NCBI GenBank assembly: GCA_029558835.1
Contig: JAKQDH010000121.1
Coordinates: 62,001 to 126,000 of the forward strand
Source of the DNA: Planctomycetota bacterium
GTDB lineage: Bacteria > Planctomycetota > Phycisphaerae > UBA1845
Length of the DNA: 64,000 bases
Reading direction: 5' to 3'
Shown: positions 8,046 to 15,735 of the stretch, one piece after another
How the letters are laid out: the number at the start of each line of letters is the position of its first letter
Numbering within the stretch: the first letter of the stretch is position 1
Translations under genes and position numbers: made by a program
The notes under the pieces: model-generated
Seen by the model: only the letters and a program-made list of their open reading frames with translations
Told to the model about the DNA's origin: nothing
Databases searched by the model: none

Positions 8046-9542
8046 ATGACGCGCGTAGCACAACTTCTTCCGCAAGTACGGACGTTTCTGGACCAGCGGC
8101 CGATTCCCATGTTCATCAACGGTGAATGGGTGGCGGCCAGTGCGGGCGGGACCTTTCAGACGCTCGACCCGGGCCAAGGCCGGCCGCTGGCCACGGTGGC
8201 GGAGGGCCAGGCGGCGGATATCGAGCGTGCCGTGTCGGCCGCGCGCACCGCTTTCCGCAGCAGCGGCTGGGCAACGATGCCGGTGCAGAAACGCGCCGCG
8301 TACCTGCACCGCCTCGCTGATCTGGTGGACCGCGATCGGCAGATTCTGGTGCAGATCGAGGCGTTGGACGTAGGCAAGCCGCTGGCGCAGGCCGACGGCT
8401 TCGACATCCCGAACGTCGCGCAGACCTTGCGTTGGTACGCCGACCTGGCCGTCCGCACGCACCGGGAGGAACCGTTGCAGGTCGCCGGTCTGGAGGCGCG
8501 GCAGATTCGCGTGCCGTACGGCGTGGCGGCGCTGGTACTGCCCTGGAACTTCCCGCTGCTGCTCGTCGGCTGGAACCTTTCCCCCGCGCTGGCGGCGGGC
8601 AACACGGCCGTCATCAAGCCGGCCGAGGACACGCCGCTCAGCACGCTGTACTTCTGTCGGCTGGTGCAGGAGGCGGGGATTCCCGCCGGCGTGGTCAACG
8701 TCGTGCCGGGCTACGGGGAGACGGCCGGGCGGGCGTTGGCGGAGCATCCGGGCATTCACCGCCTGGGTTTCACCGGCTCGCCGGAGGTGGGCCGACTCAT
8801 TGCGGCCAGTTGCGGGCGGAATCTGGTGCCGGTCAAGCTCGAACTGGGCGGCAAGGGTGCCGCGGTCGTGTTCGGGGATGTGGATCCGGCGGCGACCGCA
8901 CAGGCACTCGTGGCGGCGGTTACGTTGAATACGGGGCAGGTGTGTTGCACGGCCACGCGCTGGATCGTGCACGAGCGCGTGTGGGATGAGTTCGTGCACG
9001 CGGCCTGCACGGCCATGGAAGCGTTGGTGATCGGGCACTCGTTCGCCCCGGACACCCAGATGGGGCCGGCCGTGAGCGAGAAGCAGCGGCAGCGCATCCT
9101 GGGGTACCTGCAGCGCGGAGTGGAGGGCGGCGCGCGGGCAGTTCTGCCGGGCGGGCGCGCCGAAGTGGCCGGGCATCCCAGCGGGTTCTACGTGAAGCCG
9201 GCGTTGCTAAGCGGCGGACCGGAGAACATCTGTGCCCGCGACGAGATCTTCGGTCCGGTGGCGTACCTGATGAAGTTCAAGGAGGAGGCGGAGGCGATCG
9301 ACCTGGTGAACCGCTCGGCCTACGGGCTGGCCAACAGCGTGTGGTCGCAGGATCTCGCCCGTGCCCAGCGGGTGGCCGAAGCGCTGGTGGCGGGCAATAG
9401 CTGGATCAACGCGCACAACGTGTTCGCGCACGGAGTGCCGTACGCGGGCTGCAACCTTTCGGGCTTCGGAGGCGGCGTCCTGGGCCCGGATACGCTGCTC
9501 GACTACCTGCGCCCGCAGTCCATCGTGCGTCCGTTGGGCTGA
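8046..9542 (+). CDS. NAD(P)-dependent aldehyde dehydrogenase
   Basis: The protein has 498 residues, the normal length of the family, from ATG 8046 with CGGAGG upstream. LPWNFPLLLVGWNLSPAL is the Rossmann entry, FTGSPEVGR the nucleotide loop, ELGGKG carries the general base Glu266, and NTGQVCC carries the nucleophile Cys300. The C-terminal EIFGPV and NLSGFGGG segments are also present. In rhamnose and fucose breakdown a lactaldehyde dehydrogenase is needed, and rhamnulokinase and a RhaI-type isomerase lie 2-5 kb away, so oxidation of lactaldehyde is a reasonable guess. Family is certain; substrate is inferred. Confidence 0.93.
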   Translation: MTRVAQLLPQVRTFLDQRPIPMFINGEWVAASAGGTFQTLDPGQGRPLATVAEGQAADIERAVSAARTAFRSSGWATMPVQKRAAYLHRLADLVDRDRQILVQIEALDVGKPLAQADGFDIPNVAQTLRWYADLAVRTHREEPLQVAGLEARQIRVPYGVAALVLPWNFPLLLVGWNLSPALAAGNTAVIKPAEDTPLSTLYFCRLVQEAGIPAGVVNVVPGYGETAGRALAEHPGIHRLGFTGSPEVGRLIAASCGRNLVPVKLELGGKGAAVVFGDVDPAATAQALVAAVTLNTGQVCCTATRWIVHERVWDEFVHAACTAMEALVIGHSFAPDTQMGPAVSEKQRQRILGYLQRGVEGGARAVLPGGRAEVAGHPSGFYVKPALLSGGPENICARDEIFGPVAYLMKFKEEAEAIDLVNRSAYGLANSVWSQDLARAQRVAEALVAGNSWINAHNVFAHGVPYAGCNLSGFGGGVLGPDTLLDYLRPQSIVRPLG

Positions 9543-9576
9543 TCGGGCTCCATCAGCAAGGTGAAAGTCGTTGAGT

Positions 9577-9636
9577 ATGCCACTCGTCGAGATCCGGCAG
9601 GTGAGCAAGTCGTTCGGCGGTGGCCAGCGAAGGTGA
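9577..9636 (+). pseudogene. Relic of an ABC transporter ATPase N-terminus (19 codons)
   Basis: From ATG 9577 the frame reads MPLVEIRQVSKSFGGGQRR and then stops at TGA 9634. The first 15 residues match the usual opening of a sugar ABC ATPase (the LxEIxxVSKSFGG strand before Walker A). An AAGGTGA ribosome binding site precedes it. Nothing of the rest of an ATPase is visible. It is either a deletion remnant left between the aldehyde dehydrogenase and the next transporter, or a chance match. Confidence 0.45.
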
Positions 9637-9644
9637 CGAAGCTC

Positions 9645-11369
9645 ATGACACAGAAGCGTCAGCACACCGGCGTAGTAGAGCGGCTCGATCGGCTGTACGA
9701 ATTCGACCGCGAGCCCGTCACGGACGACAAGCTGTGCAGCGGGGCGTACTTCGCCGGGTCGTATGCCGGCGAGCACGTGGCCGCGACGGAGTTTGTCATT
9801 GGTGCACTGTTCGTAACCTGGGGGGCGAGCATCGTCGACATTGTCGTCGGCCTGGCCCTCGGGAACCTGCTGGCGGTGCTGAGTTGGGTACTGGTGTGCG
9901 CCCCGATCGCCGTAGAGACGCGCCTGACGCTCTACTGGTATCTGCGGCGGATCGGCGGCCCGCTGCTCACTGTCATCTACAATGTGTTGAACGCGCTGCT
10001 GTTCTGCGTTCTTGCCGGCTGCATGATCACGGTGTCGGCTTCGGCCGTGCGCATACCGTTCGGGATTCCCGCGCAGACGCACTGGTACCCGACCGATGCG
10101 CGCTTCGTGCTCACGGTCTGCCTCGTCGGGGCAGTGGTGGTGTGGCTGGCGATTGCGGGCTTCAAGCGTCTGGCGGCGTTCGCAGCCGTGTGCTCGCCCT
10201 GGATGCTGCTGATGTTCATCGTTGGAGCCCTCGTCGTGCTGCCCGCCCTGGGCGAGTCGACCGGAGTGGGCGTGCCGCGCAACCTGCGGCAGTTCTGGCA
10301 GATCGGCACGCAGGCCGTCTGGACCGGAAGCACGCCGGCCGGCGGCCCGCCGCTGATCGGTTTCTGGCACGTGGCGGCGTTCGCGTGGATCTGCAATCTG
10401 GCCATGCACATGGGTCTGTCGGACATGGCGATCTTCCGCTATGCGAAGCGCGCCAGCTATGGGTTGTACTCGGCGTGTGGTATGTTGCTGGGGCATTACC
10501 TGGCGTGGATCGCGGCCGGCGTCATGGGTGCCGGGGCGGCCCTGGCGTTGCAGTTGCCGCTGACCGCGCTGGATTCCGGTGCAGTTGCCTATCAGGCCCT
10601 GGGTGTCTCCGGAATCATCGCAGTCGTCATCGCCGGCTGGACCACGTCGAACCCGACGCTGTACCGCGCCGGCTTGGCCCTGCAGGTGATCACGCCGGAC
10701 TGGCCGCGCTGGCTCGTCACCCTGGTCGTGGGGATCGTCACCACGATCGTGGCGTGTTTCCCGTTCGTCTTCACCCGCCTGTTAGACTTCGTCGGGCTCT
10801 ACGGGTTACTGCTCGTGCCGGCCGGCGGAATCGTGATGGCGGAGCACTGGCTCTTCCCCCGCCTGGGGCTCACCCGTTACTGGGCGGAGCGCCGCGGGCT
10901 GCTGCTGAACTGGCCGGCCTTGCTCGCCTGGGCGTGCGGGATGGCGGTGGCGCTGGGATTGCACCTGACCCACACGCTGCACCTGTTCTTCCTGTTTGTG
11001 CCGGTGTATGTCGTGACGGTGGTGGTGTACCTGGTGCTGGCTGCGGCTGGCGGAGCGCGCCTGCCTGCCGGCGAATCTGTCGCCGGTGGTGTGACAGGAG
11101 CAGAGCGACCTCCGCGCGCGGCTGCGGCGGCGCGGCCCGCGCCGGCGGGGCAGTCCCAGCGCCTGGTCGTATCCTCGGTGAGTGGAGTCGTCGCGGTGGC
11201 GGCGTTGCTCGCTTGTGTGTTGTTGGCGGTGTATGTTTACGTCGCGGGTACCACCGACTACGCCGAGCGGCTCGCGTGGTTCAGGCGCTGGCTGGTCGTG
11301 CCGACACTTCTGTATTTCATCGCCGCCACGGTCTGGCAGGTGCGGCAGATGGAAACTCGCTCGCGGTGA
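9645..11369 (+). CDS. NCS1-like (purine-cytosine permease type) membrane transporter
   Basis: The protein has 574 residues from ATG 9645 (GAAGGTGA upstream). After a short soluble start (VTDDKLCSGAYFAGSYAGEHVAATEF) there are about twelve hydrophobic segments in the pattern of the nucleobase:cation symporter-1 superfamily. A long Ala/Pro-rich cytoplasmic stretch (near 485-510) precedes two final membrane helices ending about 20 residues before the C-terminus. The extra C-terminal pair is longer than in typical cytosine permeases. Its place directly after an aldehyde dehydrogenase suggests sugar or sugar-acid related uptake rather than nucleobase uptake, but this is inference from context. Confidence 0.7.
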   Translation: MTQKRQHTGVVERLDRLYEFDREPVTDDKLCSGAYFAGSYAGEHVAATEFVIGALFVTWGASIVDIVVGLALGNLLAVLSWVLVCAPIAVETRLTLYWYLRRIGGPLLTVIYNVLNALLFCVLAGCMITVSASAVRIPFGIPAQTHWYPTDARFVLTVCLVGAVVVWLAIAGFKRLAAFAAVCSPWMLLMFIVGALVVLPALGESTGVGVPRNLRQFWQIGTQAVWTGSTPAGGPPLIGFWHVAAFAWICNLAMHMGLSDMAIFRYAKRASYGLYSACGMLLGHYLAWIAAGVMGAGAALALQLPLTALDSGAVAYQALGVSGIIAVVIAGWTTSNPTLYRAGLALQVITPDWPRWLVTLVVGIVTTIVACFPFVFTRLLDFVGLYGLLLVPAGGIVMAEHWLFPRLGLTRYWAERRGLLLNWPALLAWACGMAVALGLHLTHTLHLFFLFVPVYVVTVVVYLVLAAAGGARLPAGESVAGGVTGAERPPRAAAAARPAPAGQSQRLVVSSVSGVVAVAALLACVLLAVYVYVAGTTDYAERLAWFRRWLVVPTLLYFIAATVWQVRQMETRSR

Positions 11370-11457
11370 CGTGCCGCTCTCCGTCCGGCGCATGCAGCCG
11401 CCCGTGGAGGCGAGAATCATGCTGCCTGAGTCGGACCAAGCAAATGGGAAACTGGAC

Positions 11458-11561
11458 GGGTGCCATGCCCAAGCCGAAGGCGTCCCGGCGCGCCGGGATT
11501 GCAGACGGTAGCGTTGAGTACGTCCGAGAGCATGGCGGCGCTGCGCTTGGCCATGCCACCC
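11458..11561. repeat. About 100-bp dispersed element A, left of rhamnulokinase
   Basis: It begins GGGTGCCATGCCCAAGCC followed by GAAGGCG and ends GCTTGGCCATGCCACCC, so its ends are inverted repeats of each other. A second copy at 13299-13404 is in the opposite orientation, and the pair brackets the rhamnulokinase gene. The core contains CCCGGCGCGCCGG in both copies. It encodes no protein; it looks like a small non-autonomous or REP-like element. Confidence 0.7.
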
Positions 11562-11605
11562 CGGCCTTGCTGTCGGTTTCCCCGTTGTGTGGAGCTACTC
11601 AGGGG

Positions 11606-13105
11606 TCATGCGGTGGTGGAGGCCGTCAGCTTGGCGAAGCGCTCGCGGGCTGCGGCCCAGGCGCGGCGCTCCGCCGAACCGGTGGGGGGCTCATAGGTAC
11701 GTTGATCGACCGACGCGGCCATCGTCCTCCGCGCGGCACCGAGGTCAGCCAAGTGACCGAGCGCGATTGCCTGAACCGCGGCGTTGCCCAAGGCGGTCGC
11801 CTCCGCCGGGCCGGCGACGATCACGCGCTCCGCGGCGCCCGCCACCAGTTGGTTGAGCAGTTCGTTACGCGAGCCTCCGCCTACCACGTGCACGGTCGTG
11901 ATCTTCCGGCCGGTCAGCGCGACGATATCGCGCAAGACCTGATCGTAGCGCAACGCGAGGCTGTCCAGTACGCAGCGCGCCAGGGCGCCTTCGTCCACGG
12001 GTTCCGGCTGACCAAGCTCGCGGCAGGCCTCGCGGATCCGTCCCGGCATGTCGGCCGGGGCAGCGAAACGCGGGTCGTCCGGGACAATCAGCGAGCGCAA
12101 CGGCTCGGCCCGCTCCGCCAGGGCCGCGATCTCGGCATAAGAGAGGGATCGTCCGGCTTCCTCCCAGCAGCGGCGGCACTCTTGCAGCAGCCACAGACCG
12201 GGCACGTTCTTGAGGAACCGGGTGGTGCCGGCCATACCCGCCTCATTGGTGAAGTTGGCCGCCTGCGACTGTCGGTTGATCAGCGGTGCCGCAAGCTCGA
12301 CACCGACCAGCGACCACGTGCCGGAACTGATGAAAGCCCACTCGCCGCCCTCGGCGGGCACGGCCACGACGGCCGCGGCGGTGTCGTGGCTCGCGGTCAG
12401 CACGATCGGCAGGTCCGACTGGCCGGTGTCTTCCGCTACCTGCTGGAGAAGCCTGCCGCCCACCGAGCCGGTTGGGCGTATCGGCGGCATGATACGAGGC
12501 GGTATGTCCAGCGCCGTGAGCAACTCGTCGTCCCATTCGCCGCTACGTGCGTTCAGTGCCTGCGACGTGCTGGCGATCGTGCGTTCGGTCTGCGCCTCAC
12601 CGGTCAGCCAGAAGTTGAAGAGATCGGGCATGAAAAGCAGGCGCTGGGCGGTATCGAGCAGTCGCGCGGGCGCGTTGGCTTCTGCGTGCAACTGGTAGAG
12701 CGTGTTCAGGGGCATGAACTGAATGCCGGTGGAGTTGTAGATGCGCTCGCGCGGGACGCGCCGCAGGGCCTGCTCGAAGGCGGGCACATTGCGGGGATCT
12801 CGGTAGTGTCGCGGTGCGGCCAGCAGGTCGCCGCCGGCGGCGAGTAGGGCGAAGTCTACGCCCCAGGTGTCGATCCCGATGGCATCGAGGCGAAGTCCCT
12901 GCCCGCTGCACAGTCGAAGTCCGCTCTTGATGTCGTTGAACAGCCGGGGTGCATCCCAGAAGAGGCCTTCGCTGGTTTGCAGCGACCGGTTCTCGAAGCG
13001 ATGCACCTCGGTGGCCTGGAAGCGTCGGCCGTCAAACCGCACCAGGATCGCCCGGCCGCCGGAGGCGCCGAGGTCCACGGCAAGATAGCTCGCGTCACGT
13101 GTCAC
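11606..13105 (-). CDS. rhaB: Rhamnulokinase (FGGY family)
   Basis: The protein has 499 residues from GTG 13105, preceded on the minus strand by GGAGAAG. It starts with the FGGY phosphate loop LAVDLGASGGRAIL, continues with GIDTWGVDFALL, and has the family LPDLFNFWLTG and SGTWSLVGVE segments. Length and motifs match bacterial rhamnulokinases, which phosphorylate L-rhamnulose at C1 with ATP in the cytoplasm. The isomerase gene that would supply the ketose lies 326 bases upstream on the same strand. No rhamnulose-1-phosphate aldolase is seen in the window. Copies of a 100-bp element flank the gene on both sides. Confidence 0.87.
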   Translation of the reverse strand: MTRDASYLAVDLGASGGRAILVRFDGRRFQATEVHRFENRSLQTSEGLFWDAPRLFNDIKSGLRLCSGQGLRLDAIGIDTWGVDFALLAAGGDLLAAPRHYRDPRNVPAFEQALRRVPRERIYNSTGIQFMPLNTLYQLHAEANAPARLLDTAQRLLFMPDLFNFWLTGEAQTERTIASTSQALNARSGEWDDELLTALDIPPRIMPPIRPTGSVGGRLLQQVAEDTGQSDLPIVLTASHDTAAAVVAVPAEGGEWAFISSGTWSLVGVELAAPLINRQSQAANFTNEAGMAGTTRFLKNVPGLWLLQECRRCWEEAGRSLSYAEIAALAERAEPLRSLIVPDDPRFAAPADMPGRIREACRELGQPEPVDEGALARCVLDSLALRYDQVLRDIVALTGRKITTVHVVGGGSRNELLNQLVAGAAERVIVAGPAEATALGNAAVQAIALGHLADLGAARRTMAASVDQRTYEPPTGSAERRAWAAARERFAKLTASTTA

Positions 13106-13298
13106 TTTTCATCTTCTCCGCTGCCGCAGCCTCGGCAGCGCCCCGAGCAATCGTGTGCCAGTCACGGTATCGCGGCACCGCGCGGGCTGCCCTTGACACT
13201 CGGCGTCAAGGGGAGCAAGCCTGCCGCTCGGTGGCGGCGCGAAATCGCGCACGCTGATAAAGACGGCTGGACGTAGCGGGGGAACCGACGAATGGAAC

Positions 13299-13404
13299 GG
13301 GGTGGCATGGCCAAGTCCCGGCGCGCCGGAACCATGCTCTTCCCCGGGCGAGCATGCAGCTACTACCGCGGCATGCCGGCGCCTTCGGCTTGGGCATGCC
13401 ACCC
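13299..13404. repeat. About 100-bp dispersed element B, right of rhamnulokinase
   Basis: Its reverse complement begins GGGTGGCATGCCCAAGCC followed by GAAGGCG and ends CTTGGCCATGCCACC, matching the element at 11458-11561 base for base at both ends. The middle contains CCCGGCGCGCCGG and two more GCATG palindromes. It fills most of the 326-base gap between rhamnulokinase and the isomerase gene. Confidence 0.7.
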
Positions 13405-13431
13405 AACCGGCTTACCATCTCGCGGTCCTGC

Positions 13432-14628
13432 TCAGGCATAGCTCGATCCGTCGCGCGGCTTGCCCGCACCCCGCTCGCGCGCGACGCGCGCGGCGTAACC
13501 GCTTTCCCGGAACGCCTGCAGCGGATCGGCGGGGAGCTTGCGTGCCCGGCGGTAATCGGCCAGCAGCGGCCGCACGTCCGTCTGATAGGCGTCCTTGAGA
13601 ATCTGCTCCGCCTGCACGAGGTCGTCACAGGCGCGGGCCCGGGCCAGCGCGGCGTGGTCCACGAGCAGCGTCTTCGCCAGGTGTTCCTGCGCGGTCATGA
13701 CCGTCTGGATCATCGCCTCGATCTTCGGCTTGAGATTGTGCGACTGGTCCACCATGTAGGCGATATCCAGATCATGGCCGAGCTGAACCTCCGCCGCCGT
13801 AATCTCGTACAGGATGCGGAACAACTGGTACGGGTCGATGCTCCCCATGGTGAGATCGTCGTCGGCGTACTTGCGGTCGTTGAAGTGGAAGCCGCCCAGC
13901 ATGTCCTCGTCGATCAGGAACGCCACGATGTGCTCGATGTTGCAGCCGGGCAGGTGATGGCCGGTGTCCACGAGCACCTTCGCCTGCGGTCCGGCATGCC
14001 GGGCGAAGGCGCAGGCCATGCCCCAGTCGGCGATGTCCGTGTGGTAGAACGCCGGCTCGAACGGCTTGTACTCGATCAACATGCGCATGTCGCCGGGCAG
14101 GGCATCGTGCACGGCCCGCAAACCTTCGTGAAACCACTGCTTGCGCTGCCGGATGCTCGCTTGCCCGGGATAGTTGGTGCCGTCCGCAAACCAGAGGCTC
14201 AGCAGCCGGGAACCCACCGCGCGGCCGATCTCGATGCTGTCCAGAATATGCTGCACCGCGCGCCGGCGAATCTCCGGATCACGGTTGGCAAGCGACCCGA
14301 ACTTGTAACATTGATCCTGGAACACGTTGGGGTTGATCGACCCGATGCGGATGCCGAGCTGCGCGGCCCGCGCCGCCAGCGCCTCCGGCTCCGTTCCCGG
14401 CGGGAAGTCCCACAACACATGGACGGCCACCGTGGGACAGCAACCCGTGTAGCGGTGGACCTCGGCGGCATCCGCCAGCTTCTCATCGATTGTGCGGGCG
14501 GCCGCGTCCTGCAGAAACTTGCCGAAGCGCGTGCCGGTGTCCGCATATCCCCAGGAGGGCGTCTCGATCTGAAACCGGTCCAGGCGCAGCCCCAGTGCTT
14601 GCTCGTCAACACGCTGAGGGATACTCAT
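13432..14628 (-). CDS. rhaI: L-rhamnose isomerase, RhaI (TIM-barrel sugar isomerase) type
   Basis: The protein has 398 residues from ATG 14628, preceded by TTGGAGGAAGTG; the longer upstream frame reads as arginine-rich noise. The barrel carries the metal site typical of this family: a VLVDTGHHLPG segment with Asp/His and GGFHFNDRKYADDDLT near residues 250-265, plus LIEYKPFEPAF with the first metal Glu. These enzymes convert L-rhamnose to L-rhamnulose with divalent metal and are often broad in specificity. The next gene on the strand is rhamnulokinase, supporting a rhamnose pathway. Confidence 0.85.
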   Translation of the reverse strand: MSIPQRVDEQALGLRLDRFQIETPSWGYADTGTRFGKFLQDAAARTIDEKLADAAEVHRYTGCCPTVAVHVLWDFPPGTEPEALAARAAQLGIRIGSINPNVFQDQCYKFGSLANRDPEIRRRAVQHILDSIEIGRAVGSRLLSLWFADGTNYPGQASIRQRKQWFHEGLRAVHDALPGDMRMLIEYKPFEPAFYHTDIADWGMACAFARHAGPQAKVLVDTGHHLPGCNIEHIVAFLIDEDMLGGFHFNDRKYADDDLTMGSIDPYQLFRILYEITAAEVQLGHDLDIAYMVDQSHNLKPKIEAMIQTVMTAQEHLAKTLLVDHAALARARACDDLVQAEQILKDAYQTDVRPLLADYRRARKLPADPLQAFRESGYAARVARERGAGKPRDGSSYA

Positions 14629-14746
14629 CACTTCCTCCAACCGCGATCGACGGGCTCCTCCGGCACCGGCCGCCTTCGACTTCTCGGGGACACCCGGCGG
14701 CACCAAGCCGTACGCATTCCCCCTTGCCGTATGACGCGGCCGCCGG

Positions 14747-15355
14747 CTACGTACCCGAGCAGTCCTTGACCACAACGGCGGGATTGCCGGCCGCCACCAC
14801 CATCGGCGGGATGTCCCGCGCGACCACGCTGCCGGCGCCGATCACGCTGCCGCGCCCGATCGTCACGCCGGGCAGCACGATGCAGTTGCAGCCCAGCCAC
14901 ACGTAGTCCTCGATGGTGATGGGCCTGCTGCTGCCCTTGGTGAAGATGCGATTCTCCACCTGGGGGAACGACACCTCGTGCCCGCTGCCATCGAAAATCT
15001 CGCAGTTGGCGGCGACCAGGCAGCGCTTCCCGATGGTGATGCGGTGGTACGCGTGGATGCACGAACCGTAAATCTGGCTCTGTTCTCCGATCACAATCTC
15101 AGCCCCGGGGCGATCGGCAAGGAGCTTGACGGGCGAGTGCATATTCACGTGGTAGCCGCGGTTGTCTGAACGCAGAAGCACTTCGTTTTCGAGAGTGATG
15201 TGCCCCCCATTGCGGACTTCGATCATCGGGATGCCGGTGAGAATCACGCGACCCTTAATGGTCACGCCGCGGCGGTGACGCAGCACTGCCGGGTGGATGA
15301 ACCGGCACCGCAGCAAGTCCCAGGCCTGCAGGGGACGAAACAGATACTCGCGCAC
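14747..15355 (-). CDS. Left-handed beta-helix (hexapeptide) acyltransferase
   Basis: The protein has 202 residues from GTG 15355, preceded by GGAGGAG. From about residue 30 it consists of hexapeptide turns; the C-terminal coil IEDYVWLGCNCIVLPGVTIGRGSVIGAGSVVARDIPP is the standard acceptor and CoA-binding end of O-acetyltransferases of the maltose/colanic-acid group. A short segment EVSFPQVENRIF interrupts the coils, as in other members. It probably transfers an acetyl group to a sugar of a polysaccharide or glycolipid. The 118-base gap to the isomerase leaves open whether it shares a transcript with the rhamnose genes. Confidence 0.83.
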   Translation of the reverse strand: MREYLFRPLQAWDLLRCRFIHPAVLRHRRGVTIKGRVILTGIPMIEVRNGGHITLENEVLLRSDNRGYHVNMHSPVKLLADRPGAEIVIGEQSQIYGSCIHAYHRITIGKRCLVAANCEIFDGSGHEVSFPQVENRIFTKGSSRPITIEDYVWLGCNCIVLPGVTIGRGSVIGAGSVVARDIPPMVVAAGNPAVVVKDCSGT

Positions 15356-15735
15356 AGGCTCCTCCGTTCGGGTCGGCGCGGCCCGGCGGCCCCCGACGCC
15401 AACCCACGGTACTGTCCACGTGGCGGTGCGCGAGGCTGCAAGGCAATCGAGCCGCGGGCTTCAGCCCACGGTGGTCGGATGCCTCCGCGCCGGCAGCAGC
15501 GCATACCGTTGACTACCGCGCAAGAAAGGAACGGTCAACCGCGAGGGGGCGGCAGCGAGCACGGCCCCCGGTGCTTGACCCCGGGGCGCCCGGGCTCCGC
15601 CGCAACATGCCCGCCTGTCTGCGGGCGGGCACGTCCGGCCCGGGCCCACGACCCCGCCGGTTCGCGTCGTGAAGGGGCCCCTGTCGAGCGGTCCGCCAGC
15701 CGCTCTTGCTCCGCGCCGCACGCGGCACGCCGGGA
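15356..15735. other. Intergenic region with palindromes
   Basis: No gene is supported. It contains two GC-rich palindromes: CCGCGGGCTTCAGCCCACGG at 15452-15471, and a GCCCGC...GCGGGC hairpin at 15608-15629. Either could serve as a stem-loop for the flanking minus-strand genes, but neither has a T-run. Confidence 0.4.

Noticed and set aside
9620-12847. Plus-strand frame of about 1075 codons over the permease and rhamnulokinase genes
   Set aside because: It overlaps two well-supported genes in other frames and has no family features.
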